From Candidatus Manganitrophaceae bacterium (GTDB taxonomy: Bacteria > Nitrospirota > Nitrospiria > SBBL01 > Manganitrophaceae), in assembly GCA_016200325.1 (NCBI GenBank), contig JACQEZ010000019.1, forward strand, positions 124,001 through 188,000: DNA of 64,000 nucleotides, read 5' to 3'. This document shows, piece after piece, positions 44,435 through 54,800 of this stretch (the first letter of the stretch is position 1; each line of letters begins with the position of its first letter). The position numbers and the translations under genes are program-made. The notes beneath the pieces were generated by a model. The model made no database searches. It saw only the letters and a program-made list of their open reading frames with translations, and was not told the DNA's origin.

Positions 44435-44896
44435 ATGAGCAGCGTCGATGAGAATCTTGAAATCGTTAGACAGATCGATCGGGCCTGGAACGAACGAGAC
44501 TGGAGCAGCTTCGGGCGGCTTCATGCGGAAGATGTCTTCGTCCGGTTCAGCAACCCGAAGGGGATCACCGGCCGCGTTGCCCATCTCGCCGAGGCGCAGA
44601 ATTTCCTCTCGGCATTCCCCGATCATCAAATCGATTTCCCTTATCTTTATCTTTTCGGAGAAGGAGACCTCGTCTGCTCGGTTTTCAAATCGAGCGGGGT
44701 GCAGTCCGGACCGTGGAAACTCCCCGACGGCCGTCTTATTCCAACCACAGGAAAGCGATTGGAGATGGAAATGAACATCGTCTCCCGAGTGCTGGACGGC
44801 GAGGTCGCCGAGAAGATCGTCTCCTATGACATGCTGGGGCTGCTGACGCGGCTCGGCGTCATCAAGCTGACCGAAGGAACGGTCAAGGCGGCGTAA
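44435..44896 (+). CDS. SnoaL-like (NTF2-fold) protein, copy 2
   Basis: A 153-residue paralogue of the preceding gene with identical length: IDRAWNERDWSSFGRLHAEDV, FPDHQIDFPYLYLFGEGD and a short C-terminal helix. Both end in KAA. AGAGGAG precedes the ATG. It probably arose by tandem duplication and is co-transcribed with copy 1. The function is unknown. Confidence 0.85.
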   Translation: MSSVDENLEIVRQIDRAWNERDWSSFGRLHAEDVFVRFSNPKGITGRVAHLAEAQNFLSAFPDHQIDFPYLYLFGEGDLVCSVFKSSGVQSGPWKLPDGRLIPTTGKRLEMEMNIVSRVLDGEVAEKIVSYDMLGLLTRLGVIKLTEGTVKAA

Positions 44897-45016
44897 CGAA
44901 CGTCCGCAGGTTTCATCGGAATGGAGTCCCCGAGGAACGGCCGAACCGCCAAGCCGAAGCGAGAATAACGGCTTCATGCGTTAATTGCTCTTTCAACAGG
45001 AGTCTGCGAGGTCCAA

Positions 45017-45796
45017 ATGCCAGAGCCGATGCCGGTCTTTTTCTTCGGACATGGAAACCCGATGAATGCGCTCCAACGAAACGCCTACACCAAGGGCTGG
45101 GCCGCGATCGGCAACGAGATTCCGCGGCCGCGCGCCATTCTTTCCATCTCCGCCCATTGGTACCTTCCCGGCACCGCCGTGACCGCCATGCCGAACCCGC
45201 GAACGATCCACGATTTCGGCGGCTTCCCGAGAGAGCTCTACGAGGTGCGCTATCCCGCCCCCGGCGATCCGGTCTTGGCCAGCCTCGTTCAAGCGTTGCT
45301 CACCCCCCTTCCGGTCGCGCGTGATAACGACTGGGGACTCGATCATGGGACTTGGTCGGTCCTCTGCCACCTCTTCCCGAAGGCCGATCTCCCGGTGGTC
45401 CAACTCCAGATCGACGAGACGGAGCCGGCCGCCTTCCACTACAAAATGGGACAGCGGCTCCAACCACTGCGGGAGGAGGGGGTTCTCGTGATCGGCAGCG
45501 GCAATCTCGTTCACAATCTCCATGCCTATGCCTGGGGTCGGCATGTCCCCGAGCCGTATGACTGGGCGGTCCGCTTCGAAAAAAGGGCGCGCGAGCTGAT
45601 GCTGGCGGAAGCGGACGGTCCGCTGATTGACTATGAGTCGCTCGGAGGCGACGCGCGGCTCTCGGTGCCGACCCCCGACCACTATCTGCCGCTGCTCTAT
45701 ATCCTCGGGCTGCGCAGACCCGGCGAGCCGGTTCACTTTCCGGTAGAGGGGGTCGACGGCGGCTCGGTCTCGATGCTCACCGTCCGAATCGGATGA
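45017..45796 (+). CDS. LigB/DODA-type extradiol dioxygenase
   Basis: A 259-residue non-heme iron dioxygenase of the LigB superfamily (YgiD/4,5-DOPA dioxygenase type). Metal ligands fit His in FFGHGNPMNAL, His in SAHWYLPGT, His in LDHGTWSVLCHLFP and IGSGNLVHNLH. The motif PRAILSISAHWY is characteristic. It should open a catechol-type ring, but the natural substrate of bacterial YgiD-like proteins is uncertain. It is followed directly by an aldehyde dehydrogenase gene, which could oxidise a ring-cleavage semialdehyde. Confidence 0.9.
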   Translation: MPEPMPVFFFGHGNPMNALQRNAYTKGWAAIGNEIPRPRAILSISAHWYLPGTAVTAMPNPRTIHDFGGFPRELYEVRYPAPGDPVLASLVQALLTPLPVARDNDWGLDHGTWSVLCHLFPKADLPVVQLQIDETEPAAFHYKMGQRLQPLREEGVLVIGSGNLVHNLHAYAWGRHVPEPYDWAVRFEKRARELMLAEADGPLIDYESLGGDARLSVPTPDHYLPLLYILGLRRPGEPVHFPVEGVDGGSVSMLTVRIG

Positions 45797-45860
45797 ATAC
45801 CGATTTGGGGAACGGCCAAGAGGGACGCAAATATTTAGCGCGATTACTTAGGAGGACGCT

Positions 45861-47393
45861 ATGGCACCGAATACCGGCACACTCACCGCGCCCCACCCCT
45901 ACACCCATCTCGACGCTCAATACATCAACGGTCATTGGCGGCCGGGCCGCCATCAAGGTGGCCTTGGAACCGATCTGGATCCCTATACTGGCGATACGCT
46001 GGCCGAGATCGCCCTGGCCGATCGGAGCGACCTCGACGAAGCCTACCAATCTGCGGCAAAGGCGCAGCCGGCCTGGGCCGGCGCCCTTCCCGGAGAGCGG
46101 TCCGCGGTGATGCGCCGCGCCGCGATGATAATGGAAGCGCGCCGGGAAGAAATCGTGAGTTGGCTTATCCGGGAATCCGGCAGCACTCGAATCAAGGCCC
46201 GTCTCGAATGGGAAGCGGTGCACGCCGTGATGCTGGAAGCGGCCACATTGGTCTACCGCGTCGAGAGCCGCATCCTTCCGAGCGATATTCCGAGCAAGGA
46301 AGGTCGCGCCTATCGCAAGCCGGTCGGCGTGGTGGGGGTGATCAGCCCCTGGAACTGGCCGCTGCAGCTGAGCGCACGGTCGGTCTGCCCGGCGCTGGCG
46401 GTCGGCAACGCCGTCGTCGTCAAACCGGCGAGCGACACGCCGATCACCGGCGGATTGCTATTGGCCAAAATTTTCGAAGAGGCCGGCCTGCCGGCGGGGG
46501 TGCTGAGCGTCATCATCGGCCCCGGAAATGAAATCGGCGATGCGTTTGTCACCCATCCGATTCCGCGGGTGATCTCGTTCACCGGCTCCACCCCGGTCGG
46601 ACGCCACATCGCCCGATTGGCCGCCGAAGCGCCGATCATCAAACGGGTCGAGCTCGAATTGGGCGGAAACGGCCCTTTTGTCGTCCTGGAAGACGCCGAC
46701 CTCAACCATGTGATCGACGCCGCGGTCTTCGGCAAGTTTCTCCATCAAGGGCAGATCTGCATGATCGTCAACCGCTTCATCGTCGACGAGCGTCTTTATG
46801 ACGAATTCGTGGAGCAATTCACCGACCGGGTGCAGCATCTGAAGGTCGGAAACCCGGACGAGCCCGATACCATGATCGGTCCGATCATCAATCAGAAACA
46901 GCTCGATGGATTGATGGAGAAAATTCGTGAGGCCCGCGCCTCGACCGCGCGGCAGATGCTCGGCGGCGAGCCCGACGGACTGACCTTGCCGCCGCACATC
47001 TTCTCCGAGGTGACCAATGAGCAGCGGCTCGCCCGCGAGGAGATCTTCGGACCGATCGCTCCAATCATTCGCGCCCGCGGCGAGGAGGAGTCGCTCCGGA
47101 TCGCGAACGATACCGAGTACGGTCTCTCCAGCGCCGTCTTCACCCGGGACCTCCATCGCGGCGTTCAATTTGCGCAGCGGATCGAGGCCGGCATGACGCA
47201 TGTGAACGACCAACCGGTGAATGATATGCCGTACAATCCGTTTGGCGGCGAGAAAAACTCCGGCATCGGCCGGTTCAACGGTGATTGGGCCGTTCAGGCC
47301 TTCACCACCGATCACTGGATCACCCTGCAGCACGCGCCGCGGCGTTACCCGCTCAATGCGAATGAGATCGGAGGACCCTGGGCGGGAGGATAG
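45861..47393 (+). CDS. Aldehyde dehydrogenase
   Basis: A 510-residue NAD(P)-dependent aldehyde dehydrogenase. The nucleotide region is [13 protein letters not shown], the Glu lies in [12 protein letters not shown], the catalytic Cys in GQICMIVNR, and the C-terminal [13 protein letters not shown] is intact. Similarity is to benzaldehyde/vanillin dehydrogenase-type members ([14 protein letters not shown]). CTTAGGAGG precedes the ATG, 64 bases after the dioxygenase gene. Together they look like an aromatic-degradation pair, but the substrate cannot be read from sequence. Confidence 0.93.
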   Translation: MAPNTGTLTAPHPYTHLDAQYINGHWRPGRHQGGLGTDLDPYTGDTLAEIALADRSDLDEAYQSAAKAQPAWAGALPGERSAVMRRAAMIMEARREEIVSWLIRESGSTRIKARLEWEAVHAVMLEAATLVYRVESRILPSDIPSKEGRAYRKPVGVVGVISPWNWPLQLSARSVCPALAVGNAVVVKPASDTPITGGLLLAKIFEEAGLPAGVLSVIIGPGNEIGDAFVTHPIPRVISFTGSTPVGRHIARLAAEAPIIKRVELELGGNGPFVVLEDADLNHVIDAAVFGKFLHQGQICMIVNRFIVDERLYDEFVEQFTDRVQHLKVGNPDEPDTMIGPIINQKQLDGLMEKIREARASTARQMLGGEPDGLTLPPHIFSEVTNEQRLAREEIFGPIAPIIRARGEEESLRIANDTEYGLSSAVFTRDLHRGVQFAQRIEAGMTHVNDQPVNDMPYNPFGGEKNSGIGRFNGDWAVQAFTTDHWITLQHAPRRYPLNANEIGGPWAGG

Positions 47394-47431
47394 TGGTGAT
47401 GAAATCACTGCCGACGAAAAGGAGAACGCGG

Positions 47432-47986
47432 ATGAAAGATCTCGGTCTGCTGGTCCTGCGATTCACCGCGGGGGGATTATTGGCCGGGCATGGCGCACAA
47501 AAGCTCTTCGGCCGGTTCGGCGGAGATGGGTTGGACGGAACGGCCGGCTTTTTAGAATCGATCGGGTTTAAGCCGGGGCGTCCCTGGGCAATCCTGGCGG
47601 GTCTCTCCGAGCTCGGCGGCGGGGCCCTGACCGCGCTCGGCCTCGGCGGCCCGCTCGGTCCGATCGCCACCCTTGGATCGATGGCAATGGCGACCGCCAC
47701 GGTGCACCGGGGAAAACCGATCTGGGCGACCGAAGGGGGGGCGGAGTTGCCGGTGATGTATATGGCGGCGGCGACCGCCGTCGCCCTCTCCGGACCGGGC
47801 CGGTATTCGCTTGATCGTCTCCTCCGCATCAACAAGGTGCCTCGACGGCTCAGCTTCCTGGCACTGGTTGCGACCGCGGCGGGGATCGGATTCGGCCTGG
47901 CCCGTCAGCGGAGGTCCGCGATGGCAGACAAACAGAGGGCGCAGAAGCAGCCGAAACAGGATACGCAGAAACGGCGGGCCGCCTAA
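47432..47986 (+). CDS. DoxX-family membrane protein
   Basis: A 184-residue protein. The ATG at 47432 follows AAGGAG; an upstream in-frame GTG at 47393 overlaps the previous stop. Four hydrophobic segments are visible, starting with LLVLRFTAGGLLAGHGAQKLFGRFGG, the DoxX hallmark. The C-terminal 30 residues are highly basic (RQRRSAM, KQRAQKQPKQ). DoxX proteins are linked to quinone or thiosulfate:quinone redox in archaea and to SOD-linked stress complexes in mycobacteria. The role here is unknown. Confidence 0.85.
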   Translation: MKDLGLLVLRFTAGGLLAGHGAQKLFGRFGGDGLDGTAGFLESIGFKPGRPWAILAGLSELGGGALTALGLGGPLGPIATLGSMAMATATVHRGKPIWATEGGAELPVMYMAAATAVALSGPGRYSLDRLLRINKVPRRLSFLALVATAAGIGFGLARQRRSAMADKQRAQKQPKQDTQKRRAA

Positions 47987-48050
47987 AATAAAGTTCAGGG
48001 GTGAGAGACCACTCTCTGTTTCAACTCACGAATGTAAGGAGGATCTTACC

Positions 48051-48995
48051 ATGCGTGCAATTGCAGTCGACCGATTCGGCGATACGCCGACGCTCCATGA
48101 TTTGCCTCGACCGGAACCGGGCGAAGGGGAAGTACTGATCGCCGTCCGGGCGGCCGGAGTCAACCCCTTCGATTGGAAGGTGATCCAGGCACCGATGGGA
48201 GATCATTTTAAGTACCACTTCCCTTTTATCCTCGGGGTCGACACCGCCGGGGTGGTCGAGCGGGTCGGGCCCGGCGTCAACGACCTGAAGGTGGGAGAGG
48301 CCCTTTTCGGGATGATCCGAAAGCCGGTTTTCGGCGAGGGAACCTACGCTGAGTATGTCACCGCCCCCGCTTCGGTCGTTGCCAAGAAGCCGGCGTCGCT
48401 CACCTTCGAGCAAGCCGCCGCCGTCCCGATGCCGGCCCTCACGGCGTTGACCTCCGTCGACACACTTCAGATCGGAGAAGGAGAGACACTCCTGATCGTC
48501 GGCGCCACCGGTGGGGTCGGCAGTTATGCCGTGCAGCTGGCGGCGCGCCGCGGCGCCCATGTGATCGCGACCGCGCTGACGGAGGATGCGGAGTACATGC
48601 GCGATCTCGGCGCTTCCGAAACGATCGACTATCGGTCAACCGATCTGGTGGAAGCGGTAAAGGGGGCGCATCCCGACGGCATCGACGCCCTCCTGGACCT
48701 CGTCAGCGACGCCGAAAAATTCAACCGGATCGCCGCAACCCTCAAGAAAGGGGGCCGCCTCGCGACGACCCTCTACGTTGCCGATGAGGAAGCGTTCGCC
48801 GCCCAGGGAATCACCGCCGCCAATATTGCCAATCAGCCGTCGCGCCCCCTGCTCGAGCGATTGGTCCAGATGATCGATGCCGGCAAGCTGACGGTGCCGC
48901 TTCAGAAAATCTTTCCGCTTGAGCAAGCGCCGGCGGCGATCGAGCAGAGCCGATCGGGTCATGTCCGGGGCAAGAGGGTGCTGAAAATCGCATAA
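48051..48995 (+). CDS. NADP-dependent MDR-family oxidoreductase (quinone reductase-like)
   Basis: A 314-residue medium-chain dehydrogenase/reductase. The N-terminal GroES-like part has GVNPFDWKVIQAPMG and LGVDTAGVVERVGPGV; the Rossmann part has IVGATGGVGSYAVQLAA. The Cys/His zinc ligands of classical alcohol dehydrogenases are missing, so it belongs to the zinc-free quinone oxidoreductase branch. AAGGAGG lies before the ATG at 48051. An earlier frame start in the DoxX gene is implausible. Confidence 0.9.
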   Translation: MRAIAVDRFGDTPTLHDLPRPEPGEGEVLIAVRAAGVNPFDWKVIQAPMGDHFKYHFPFILGVDTAGVVERVGPGVNDLKVGEALFGMIRKPVFGEGTYAEYVTAPASVVAKKPASLTFEQAAAVPMPALTALTSVDTLQIGEGETLLIVGATGGVGSYAVQLAARRGAHVIATALTEDAEYMRDLGASETIDYRSTDLVEAVKGAHPDGIDALLDLVSDAEKFNRIAATLKKGGRLATTLYVADEEAFAAQGITAANIANQPSRPLLERLVQMIDAGKLTVPLQKIFPLEQAPAAIEQSRSGHVRGKRVLKIA

Positions 48996-49165
48996 CCTGC
49001 GGAGGGATCGGAGGACGCCGTCGCCGGCCATCTGATCCGGAAACCGGACAACCGCGCCCTGGCGGTCATCGATCTATTCGGCTCGAAAACGGCCAGTTCG
49101 TCGAGCGTTGGGATGTGATCCAAGAGGTGCCTGAAAAATCGGCCGACAACAACACGATGTTTTAG
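48996..49165 (+). pseudogene. Truncated, frameshifted NTF2/SnoaL-like gene remnant
   Basis: After the MDR stop, one frame reads GHLIRKPDNRALAVIDLF and then, after a shift of one base near 49080, RLENGQFVERWDVIQEV followed by PEKSADNNTMF and TAG (49163-49165). These match the C-terminal half of NTF2-like proteins whose tails read AVxDIFRxENGKIxEHWDVIQ. The N-terminal half is gone. It is unlike the two intact SnoaL genes at 43.9-44.9 kb. The rest of the gap to 49316 shows no gene. Confidence 0.75.
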
Positions 49166-49316
49166 GGATGCCCTGTTTGTCTTTCAACGTCGCTCAATGT
49201 GACCGGCCTTCTAGATACAATCATCTCCTCCGGTCCTGCTGACCCTGTCGAAGGATCGCGTCGGCTCGGAGCGAGCATCAAAAAAGCGGCTTTATTCTTT
49301 CAAGGGGAGGACCTGC

Positions 49317-49898
49317 ATGAAACCTAAAATTGGAATTATTGGAAAGGGGAATGTCGGCAGCGCGCTCGGGCGGGGGCTGGAGCGGGTGGGCTATCCGGTG
49401 CAGAGCGTCGGACACTACTTGAAGGAGGTAGAGGAGACGGCCGCCTGGGGCGAGGTGGTCATTCTCGCGGTGCCGTATGCCGCCCTCGACGATACCTTGA
49501 ATGAAATAGGAAAGAACGTAAACGGGAAGACGCTGGTCGACGTGACGAACGTCGTCACCCCCGATTATCAGCTGGCGCTCGGCTGCACAACCAGCGGCGC
49601 GGAGGAGCTACAGAAGAAAGTCCCTTCTGCAAAGGTGATCAAAGCATTCAATACGGTGTTCGCCGAAAATATATCCCGTGGAAAGGTCCTGGACGAGCCG
49701 ATCACCCTCTTCGCCGCGGGGGACGATGGAGAATCGAAGGCGACGGTCCTTCAGATGGGACGAGACATCGGGTTTGATCCGGTCGATGCCGGCCCGCTGC
49801 AGAACGCCCGGTGGCTGGAGACATTGGGCTACTTTCATATCCAGCTCGGCTATACGCTGAAAATGGGACCCGAGGTTGAGTTCAAGCTGATTCGATAG
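49317..49898 (+). CDS. NADP/F420-type oxidoreductase-like Rossmann protein
   Basis: A 193-residue single Rossmann-domain protein similar to F420-dependent NADP reductase (NAD_binding F420 family). The nucleotide loop is GIIGKGNVGSALGRGLERVGY, followed by ILAVPYAALDDTL, VDVTNVV and IKAFNTVFAENI. The C-terminal LQNARWLETLGYFHIQLGY is also family-like. No F420 synthesis genes are visible, so it may use another flavin or act only on NADP. It has its own ribosome site (GGGGAGG) after the pseudogene. Confidence 0.87.
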   Translation: MKPKIGIIGKGNVGSALGRGLERVGYPVQSVGHYLKEVEETAAWGEVVILAVPYAALDDTLNEIGKNVNGKTLVDVTNVVTPDYQLALGCTTSGAEELQKKVPSAKVIKAFNTVFAENISRGKVLDEPITLFAAGDDGESKATVLQMGRDIGFDPVDAGPLQNARWLETLGYFHIQLGYTLKMGPEVEFKLIR

Positions 49899-49940
49899 CA
49901 GCGCGCCTGCGCTTCATAAAAAATCAAAAATCCATTCGCC

Positions 49941-50138
49941 TCAGTCGACTTTTTTGAGGCGAGGCATCTGTCCCGACCCCGCCGCGCCGCGCCGACCGCC
50001 CCGCTTTCGCGCTCTGTTCTTGAGGATAACCTGATCGGTCGAATTCCCACAGCCGATACATCGCCAGACCATCAGCATGCCTTGGGTGGTGTCAATCCGT
50101 TCTCTATATTGAGGAAATCCACATTTTGGACATTTCAT
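49941..50138 (-). CDS. Small zinc-ribbon protein
   Basis: A 65-residue protein with two Cys pairs (CPKCG near the start and CIGCG at about 27-31), forming one zinc ribbon, and a basic Arg/Gly-rich C-terminus. It resembles the short transcription-factor-like ribbons in many genomes. It could bind nucleic acid. No partner is evident. Confidence 0.65.
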   Translation of the reverse strand: MKCPKCGFPQYRERIDTTQGMLMVWRCIGCGNSTDQVILKNRARKRGGRRGAAGSGQMPRLKKVD

Positions 50139-50179
50139 GATGGTATCCTACGCTGGGTCTAACGTTTGGGCGGCGGGCA

Positions 50180-50632
50180 TCACGAAAAATGAAGCCGTGA
50201 GGAGACCGCTTCAATTAAAATTAACAGGAATGGCGTTTCCGAAGGAGCCGCCGGCGACCGCAATGGAAGCGCCCGGAAGCGGTAGCGGTTTCCCGCATCC
50301 CCATTAAAACGGTTCGGGACCGGAGACGAAAGACCCCCTGGAGCGCTTCCTCCGTAGGGATCGATCCATTGTTTAAAGTCGACATAGATCGCAAATACGA
50401 TTTGGGAGAAGGAAGAAAGATCGGAGGAGCAGGCTGAGGAGCGCTTCCAATCAAGCGCTTGGCTGATTCTCCGGGCAGCGAGATTTTGATAGACGACCTG
50501 GCCGCCACGACTTAAAACGAGGATCCCCGGCTGCGCGTTTGGGACGAACGGTTTATCTCCCTGCTCTTCTTTTTTTGTTTCATGCAGCGCGTTCCGCGAC
50601 GGCATTTGCATTGTTCTCATCGATCGGAGCAT
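50180..50632 (-). CDS. PAS-like sensory domain protein, probably truncated regulator
   Basis: A 150-residue protein containing GILVLSRGGQVVYQNLAARRISQALDW, which resembles the PAS-like front part of LuxR-type regulators, and a later RFRALPLRSP region. Such regulators usually carry a C-terminal HTH domain, which is missing; the frame stops after ILIEAVSSRLHFS. It may be a stand-alone sensor or a decayed regulator. Ribosome site is weak, so the exact start is uncertain. Confidence 0.45.
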   Translation of the reverse strand: MLRSMRTMQMPSRNALHETKKEEQGDKPFVPNAQPGILVLSRGGQVVYQNLAARRISQALDWKRSSACSSDLSSFSQIVFAIYVDFKQWIDPYGGSAPGGLSSPVPNRFNGDAGNRYRFRALPLRSPAAPSETPFLLILIEAVSSRLHFS

Positions 50633-50817
50633 TTAAACGGGATACACTCCCTTTCTAACCACTTCAGCGGTCATTCATCAGCCGATCCTACAATGGATCA
50701 GTGTCGTTCTGCGGATTTCATCGGTTCCATTATGGCAGCCGGAACGCGTGCGGTTCTGGTCAAAATTGCTCAGTTTTGAAATCGGCAGAACCAAAGAGGA
50801 AGAGATAGAAGGGGATC

Positions 50818-51471
50818 CTAATCGTGCAGGACGATATTCAGCAGAGAGCTGTGGACATGCAAACTGCCGTTGTATTTAATAAAGCCGAGCTTCTTGAACT
50901 TGTTCATAAAGAAGCTGACCCTCGACCGGGTGGTGCCGACCATTTCGGCGAGCATCTCCTGGCTGATCTTTGGAATCACCGGCTCCGCTTTACCGTCTTT
51001 TCCAAAATGGGCGAGCAGAAGGAGAATCCGAGCGAGGCGCTTCTCGCTGGAGTTGAAAAGTTGGTCGACCAGATCTTCCTCAATCCGAATGTTGCGGGAG
51101 AGGAGATACGAGATAAAGAACTCCGAGAAGGTCGGCTCCTCATGCAGCACCCGGATCATCGTCTCTTTTTCAATCCGGATCACCGTGCATTCATCCATCG
51201 AGATTGCGGCAGCCATCCGAACGAGCTGCCCTGCGAGACACCCTTCGCCGAAGAAGTCCGACCTCCCCAGCACCGCAATGACCGCCTCTTTCCCCTTCGG
51301 GGAGACGACGGTCAGCTTTACCTTCCCCGTCTGGATGTAAAAGACGGCATCGGCCGGATCCCCTTGAGAGAAGATGTTCTTTTTCTTTTGTATCTTTAGA
51401 ACTGTTTTTCCGCTTCCGACCGCAGCCAGAAAGGTCTTGGAATCGAAAGAGGGAAGTTGTTTACGCGCCAT
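50818..51471 (-). CDS. Crp/Fnr-family transcriptional regulator
   Basis: A 217-residue regulator. The start at 51471 (MARKQLPSFDS) matches the family better than a frame start 81 bases upstream. The cyclic-nucleotide-type beta-barrel (about 25-130) has IFSQGDPADAVFYIQTGKVKLTV, GRSDFFGEGCLAGQ. The C-terminal HTH reads KISQEMLAEMVGTTRSRVSFFMNKF. It lacks the four-Cys cluster of FNR, so an Fe-S oxygen sensor is unlikely. It is divergent from the glucan synthase gene and may control it. Confidence 0.9.
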   Translation of the reverse strand: MARKQLPSFDSKTFLAAVGSGKTVLKIQKKKNIFSQGDPADAVFYIQTGKVKLTVVSPKGKEAVIAVLGRSDFFGEGCLAGQLVRMAAAISMDECTVIRIEKETMIRVLHEEPTFSEFFISYLLSRNIRIEEDLVDQLFNSSEKRLARILLLLAHFGKDGKAEPVIPKISQEMLAEMVGTTRSRVSFFMNKFKKLGFIKYNGSLHVHSSLLNIVLHD

Positions 51472-51820
51472 ACCTAGCACGCTACCGGGATAGGACCCTT
51501 TTGTCAAGACGTATAACTTAAAGATAAGTAGAACAGCTTTATTCCGAAGCACTTGAAGGCTCGCGAAGGCTCGCCGATCGATCGGATGAAGGGTCCTTCA
51601 GCCAAGGGGTCGATCGCGCCGGTTCTCACCCGTTGCGCTGGGACCTGGTCATCGGATCCCGGTTCGTGGTATGCTGATTCTGGGCCAGGAAGCATCGGCA
51701 ACCCAGGTGACCCCTTCCGGCTCACAGCAAGAGAGCCCTGCAACCCGCCCTCATTCCGAGAAAGTCGTTCAAAACAACCGATCGCGATCGCTCATAGGGC
51801 GCTTCAGAAAGAGATGAATA
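51472..51820. other. Divergent intergenic region, crp/fnr-type gene to ndvB
   Basis: No gene is convincing here. A minus-strand TTGACA near 51507-51502 may belong to the regulator gene. The plus-strand leader can form CTGGG...CCCAG and CCTGG...CCAGG pairings around 51640-51705, so a structured 5' leader of ndvB is possible, but no known riboswitch is recognised. Confidence 0.35.
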
Positions 51821-54800
51821 TTGAAAGAGATCGACACGATCCTCGGACCTTTTCTCCGGTTAAAGACCCGCCTTCGCAGACGCAACGTTCCACGAAAATA
51901 CCCCAACGAAGAGCCGCCGCTGCGATCGGATTTGTTCAGCGCCGATCAGATGGAACAACACGGCAAGCGCCTTGCCGCCGCGCATCAATTGACACCGGGA
52001 CGCGCGCCGGACCAGCTTCTCACCCGACTTTCTGCGAATGAAGCGCTGTTGATCGATGTTTGCAATCTGCTGACCGGTGCGGTCACAGCCAACCAGCGGA
52101 TCACGCCGGCGGCGGAGTGGCTGCTCGATAACTTCTACTTAATCGAAGAGCAGATCCGCACGGCCAAAAAACATCTACCCACAGGGTACAGCCGGGAGCT
52201 TCCTCGCCTCGCGCACGGCCCTTCGGCCGGGCTTCCCCGCGTCTATGATATCGCGCTGGAAACGATTTCGCACGGCGACGGACGGGTCGATCCGGAGATT
52301 CTCAGCCGATTCGTGGCGGCCTACCAGACGGTCACCCCCCTCACGCTAGGAGAATTGTGGGCGATCCCGATCATGCTCCGCTTGGCGCTGATCGAAAACC
52401 TCCGCCGCGTCGGCGCCCGGATCGCCACCAGCAGAATCAACCGCGACCTGGCCGACGCCTGGGCCGACCAGATGATCGAGATCACCGAAAAAGACCCGAA
52501 GAGCCTCATCCTGGTGATCGCCGATATGGCCCGGTCGAATCCCCCCATGGTCAGCTCGTTTGTGGCCGAGCTGACCCGCCGACTGCAGGGACAGGGAGCC
52601 CCCTTGGCGCTGCCGCTGACCTGGATGGAGCAGCTTCTCTCGGAGTCGCAGCTGACGATCCAGCAGTTGGTTCAGTCGGAGACGCAGCAGCAGGCGGCCG
52701 ACCAGGTCTCGATCAGCAACAGCATCGGCAGCCTCCGATTCCTCGGGGCGATGGATTGGCGCAAGTTCGTCGAGACGATGAGCAGGGTCGAGCGGATCCT
52801 CGATGAAGATCCCGGGGGCGTTTACGGCAAGATGGATTTCACGACCCGCGATCGCTACCGGCATGTGGTTGAGAAAACCGCAAAGCATACGGCTCTCTCC
52901 GAAAGCGAGGTGGCGCGCAAAGCGATCGCCCTCGCGCAGGAGGGGGCGGCCCGGGACGGACAGGGAAGTCGGACGGCGCACGTCGGTTTTTATCTCCTCG
53001 ACCGTGGACTGTCTCAGCTCGAACAGGCGGTCGAATTGACGCTGCCGACCTCCAAGGCCCTCCGTCGCACGCTCTCCCGGCATCCTTTGCTCCTCTTCCT
53101 CGGCGCAATCGTTGCGATGACGGCCCTCTTCACCGGAGGGCTCCTGTTCCAGGCCGATGCAACCGGCTGGGACGGCTGGCCGTTCGCCTTGATCGGGATT
53201 CTCTCCCTTCTCTGCACGAGTCAGCTCGCGGTCGCGCTGGTGAATTGGCTGACGACGCTGCTGGCCCCGCCGCATTTGCTCCCGCGAATGGACTTCTCGG
53301 AAGGGATCGCGCCGGAATCACGGACGCTCGTGGTCGTGCCGACCCTGCTGACCACCGCCCGGAACGTCGAAGCGCTGATCGAAGGGCTGGAGGTTCGCTT
53401 CCTGGCAAACCGCGATCCCCACCTCCATTTCGGCCTATTAACCGACTTTCGAGATGCGCCGGAGGAAACCCTCCCTCAGGATGCGCCGCTGCTGCAGCTC
53501 GCCCGGATGAAAATCGAGACGCTGAATGAAAAATACCGTCGCCCCGAGACCCCGGGCGACCCCTTCTACCTGTTTCACCGGCCGCGCCGGTGGAATCCGC
53601 AGGAGCGGATCTGGATGGGGTATGAGCGAAAGCGTGGAAAGCTCGCCGACCTGAATTCACTCCTGCGCGGCGGCCCGAAGGACGCCTTCTCAGAGGTCGT
53701 CGGGAATACCGACCTGTTATTGAACGTCAAATATGTCATTACCCTCGACACCGACACACAGCTGCCGCGCGATTCCGCGCGCCAGCTGGCCGGGACCCTC
53801 GCCCACCCCCTGAACCGCGCGCGCTATGACGAACCAAAAGGGCGTGTCACGGAGGGATACGGCATCCTTCAGCCGCGGGTTGCGGCGAGCCTGCCGGGCT
53901 CCAATGCATCGTATTATGCACGGCTTTGCGGGAGTGAGCCGGGGATCGACCCCTATACGCGCGCCGTCTCCGATGTCTACCAAGACCTCTTCCATGAAGG
54001 CTCGTTTATCGGCAAGGGAATCTATGACGTCGATGCATTCGAACAGGCGCTCAAAGAACGCTTTCCGGAAAACCGCATCCTCAGCCACGATCTGCTGGAA
54101 GGCTGTTATGCCCGCTCCGGTTTATTAAGCGACACACAGATCTATGAGGAGGACCCCTCCTCCTACGGCGCCGATGTCAACCGGCGCGCCCGCTGGATTC
54201 GCGGCGATTGGCAGATTGCGGGATGGCTTCTGCCGCGCGTTCCAGGACCCGGCGGACGCCGGCAGGCCAATCCGCTCTCCCTCCTGTCGCGATGGAAGAT
54301 CTTCGACAACTTGCGGAGGAGCCTCATCGCGCCGGCACTCACCCTCCTCTTATTGCTCGGCTGGACCGTCTTGCCCTCCCCCTGGTTTTGGTCTTCGGCG
54401 GTCATTGGAATGATCTTCATCCCGTCGTTCATCGCCTCTCTCCTTCATCTCTTCCGAAAACCGGACGACGTTCTCTGGAGGCAACACATCAATGCGGCGA
54501 TCCGGTCCGCAGGCAACGCGTTTACGCAGGCGGCGCTGACGCTCGTCTGCCTCCCCTACGAGGCCTATTTTAGTCTCGATGCCATCGTTCGGACCGTCGG
54601 ACGGATCTGGATTACCCACCGCCGGCTTCTGGAGTGGACCTCCTCGGCCGAGGTCAATGGCGATCGGCGGTCCGACCTCCGCGCCGCCTTCCGATCGATG
54701 TGGATCGCCCCCGCGGTCGCCCTTTCCGTCGGGATGGCCTTGATGCTGTCGCGGCCCGGCGCGTTGGCCGTGGCGGGACCGATCCTTCTCTTATGGCTCC

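Noticed and set aside
51553-52041. Plus-strand frame overlapping the start of ndvB
   Set aside because: It has no family-like sequence and shares most of its length with the conserved N-terminus of NdvB in another frame.
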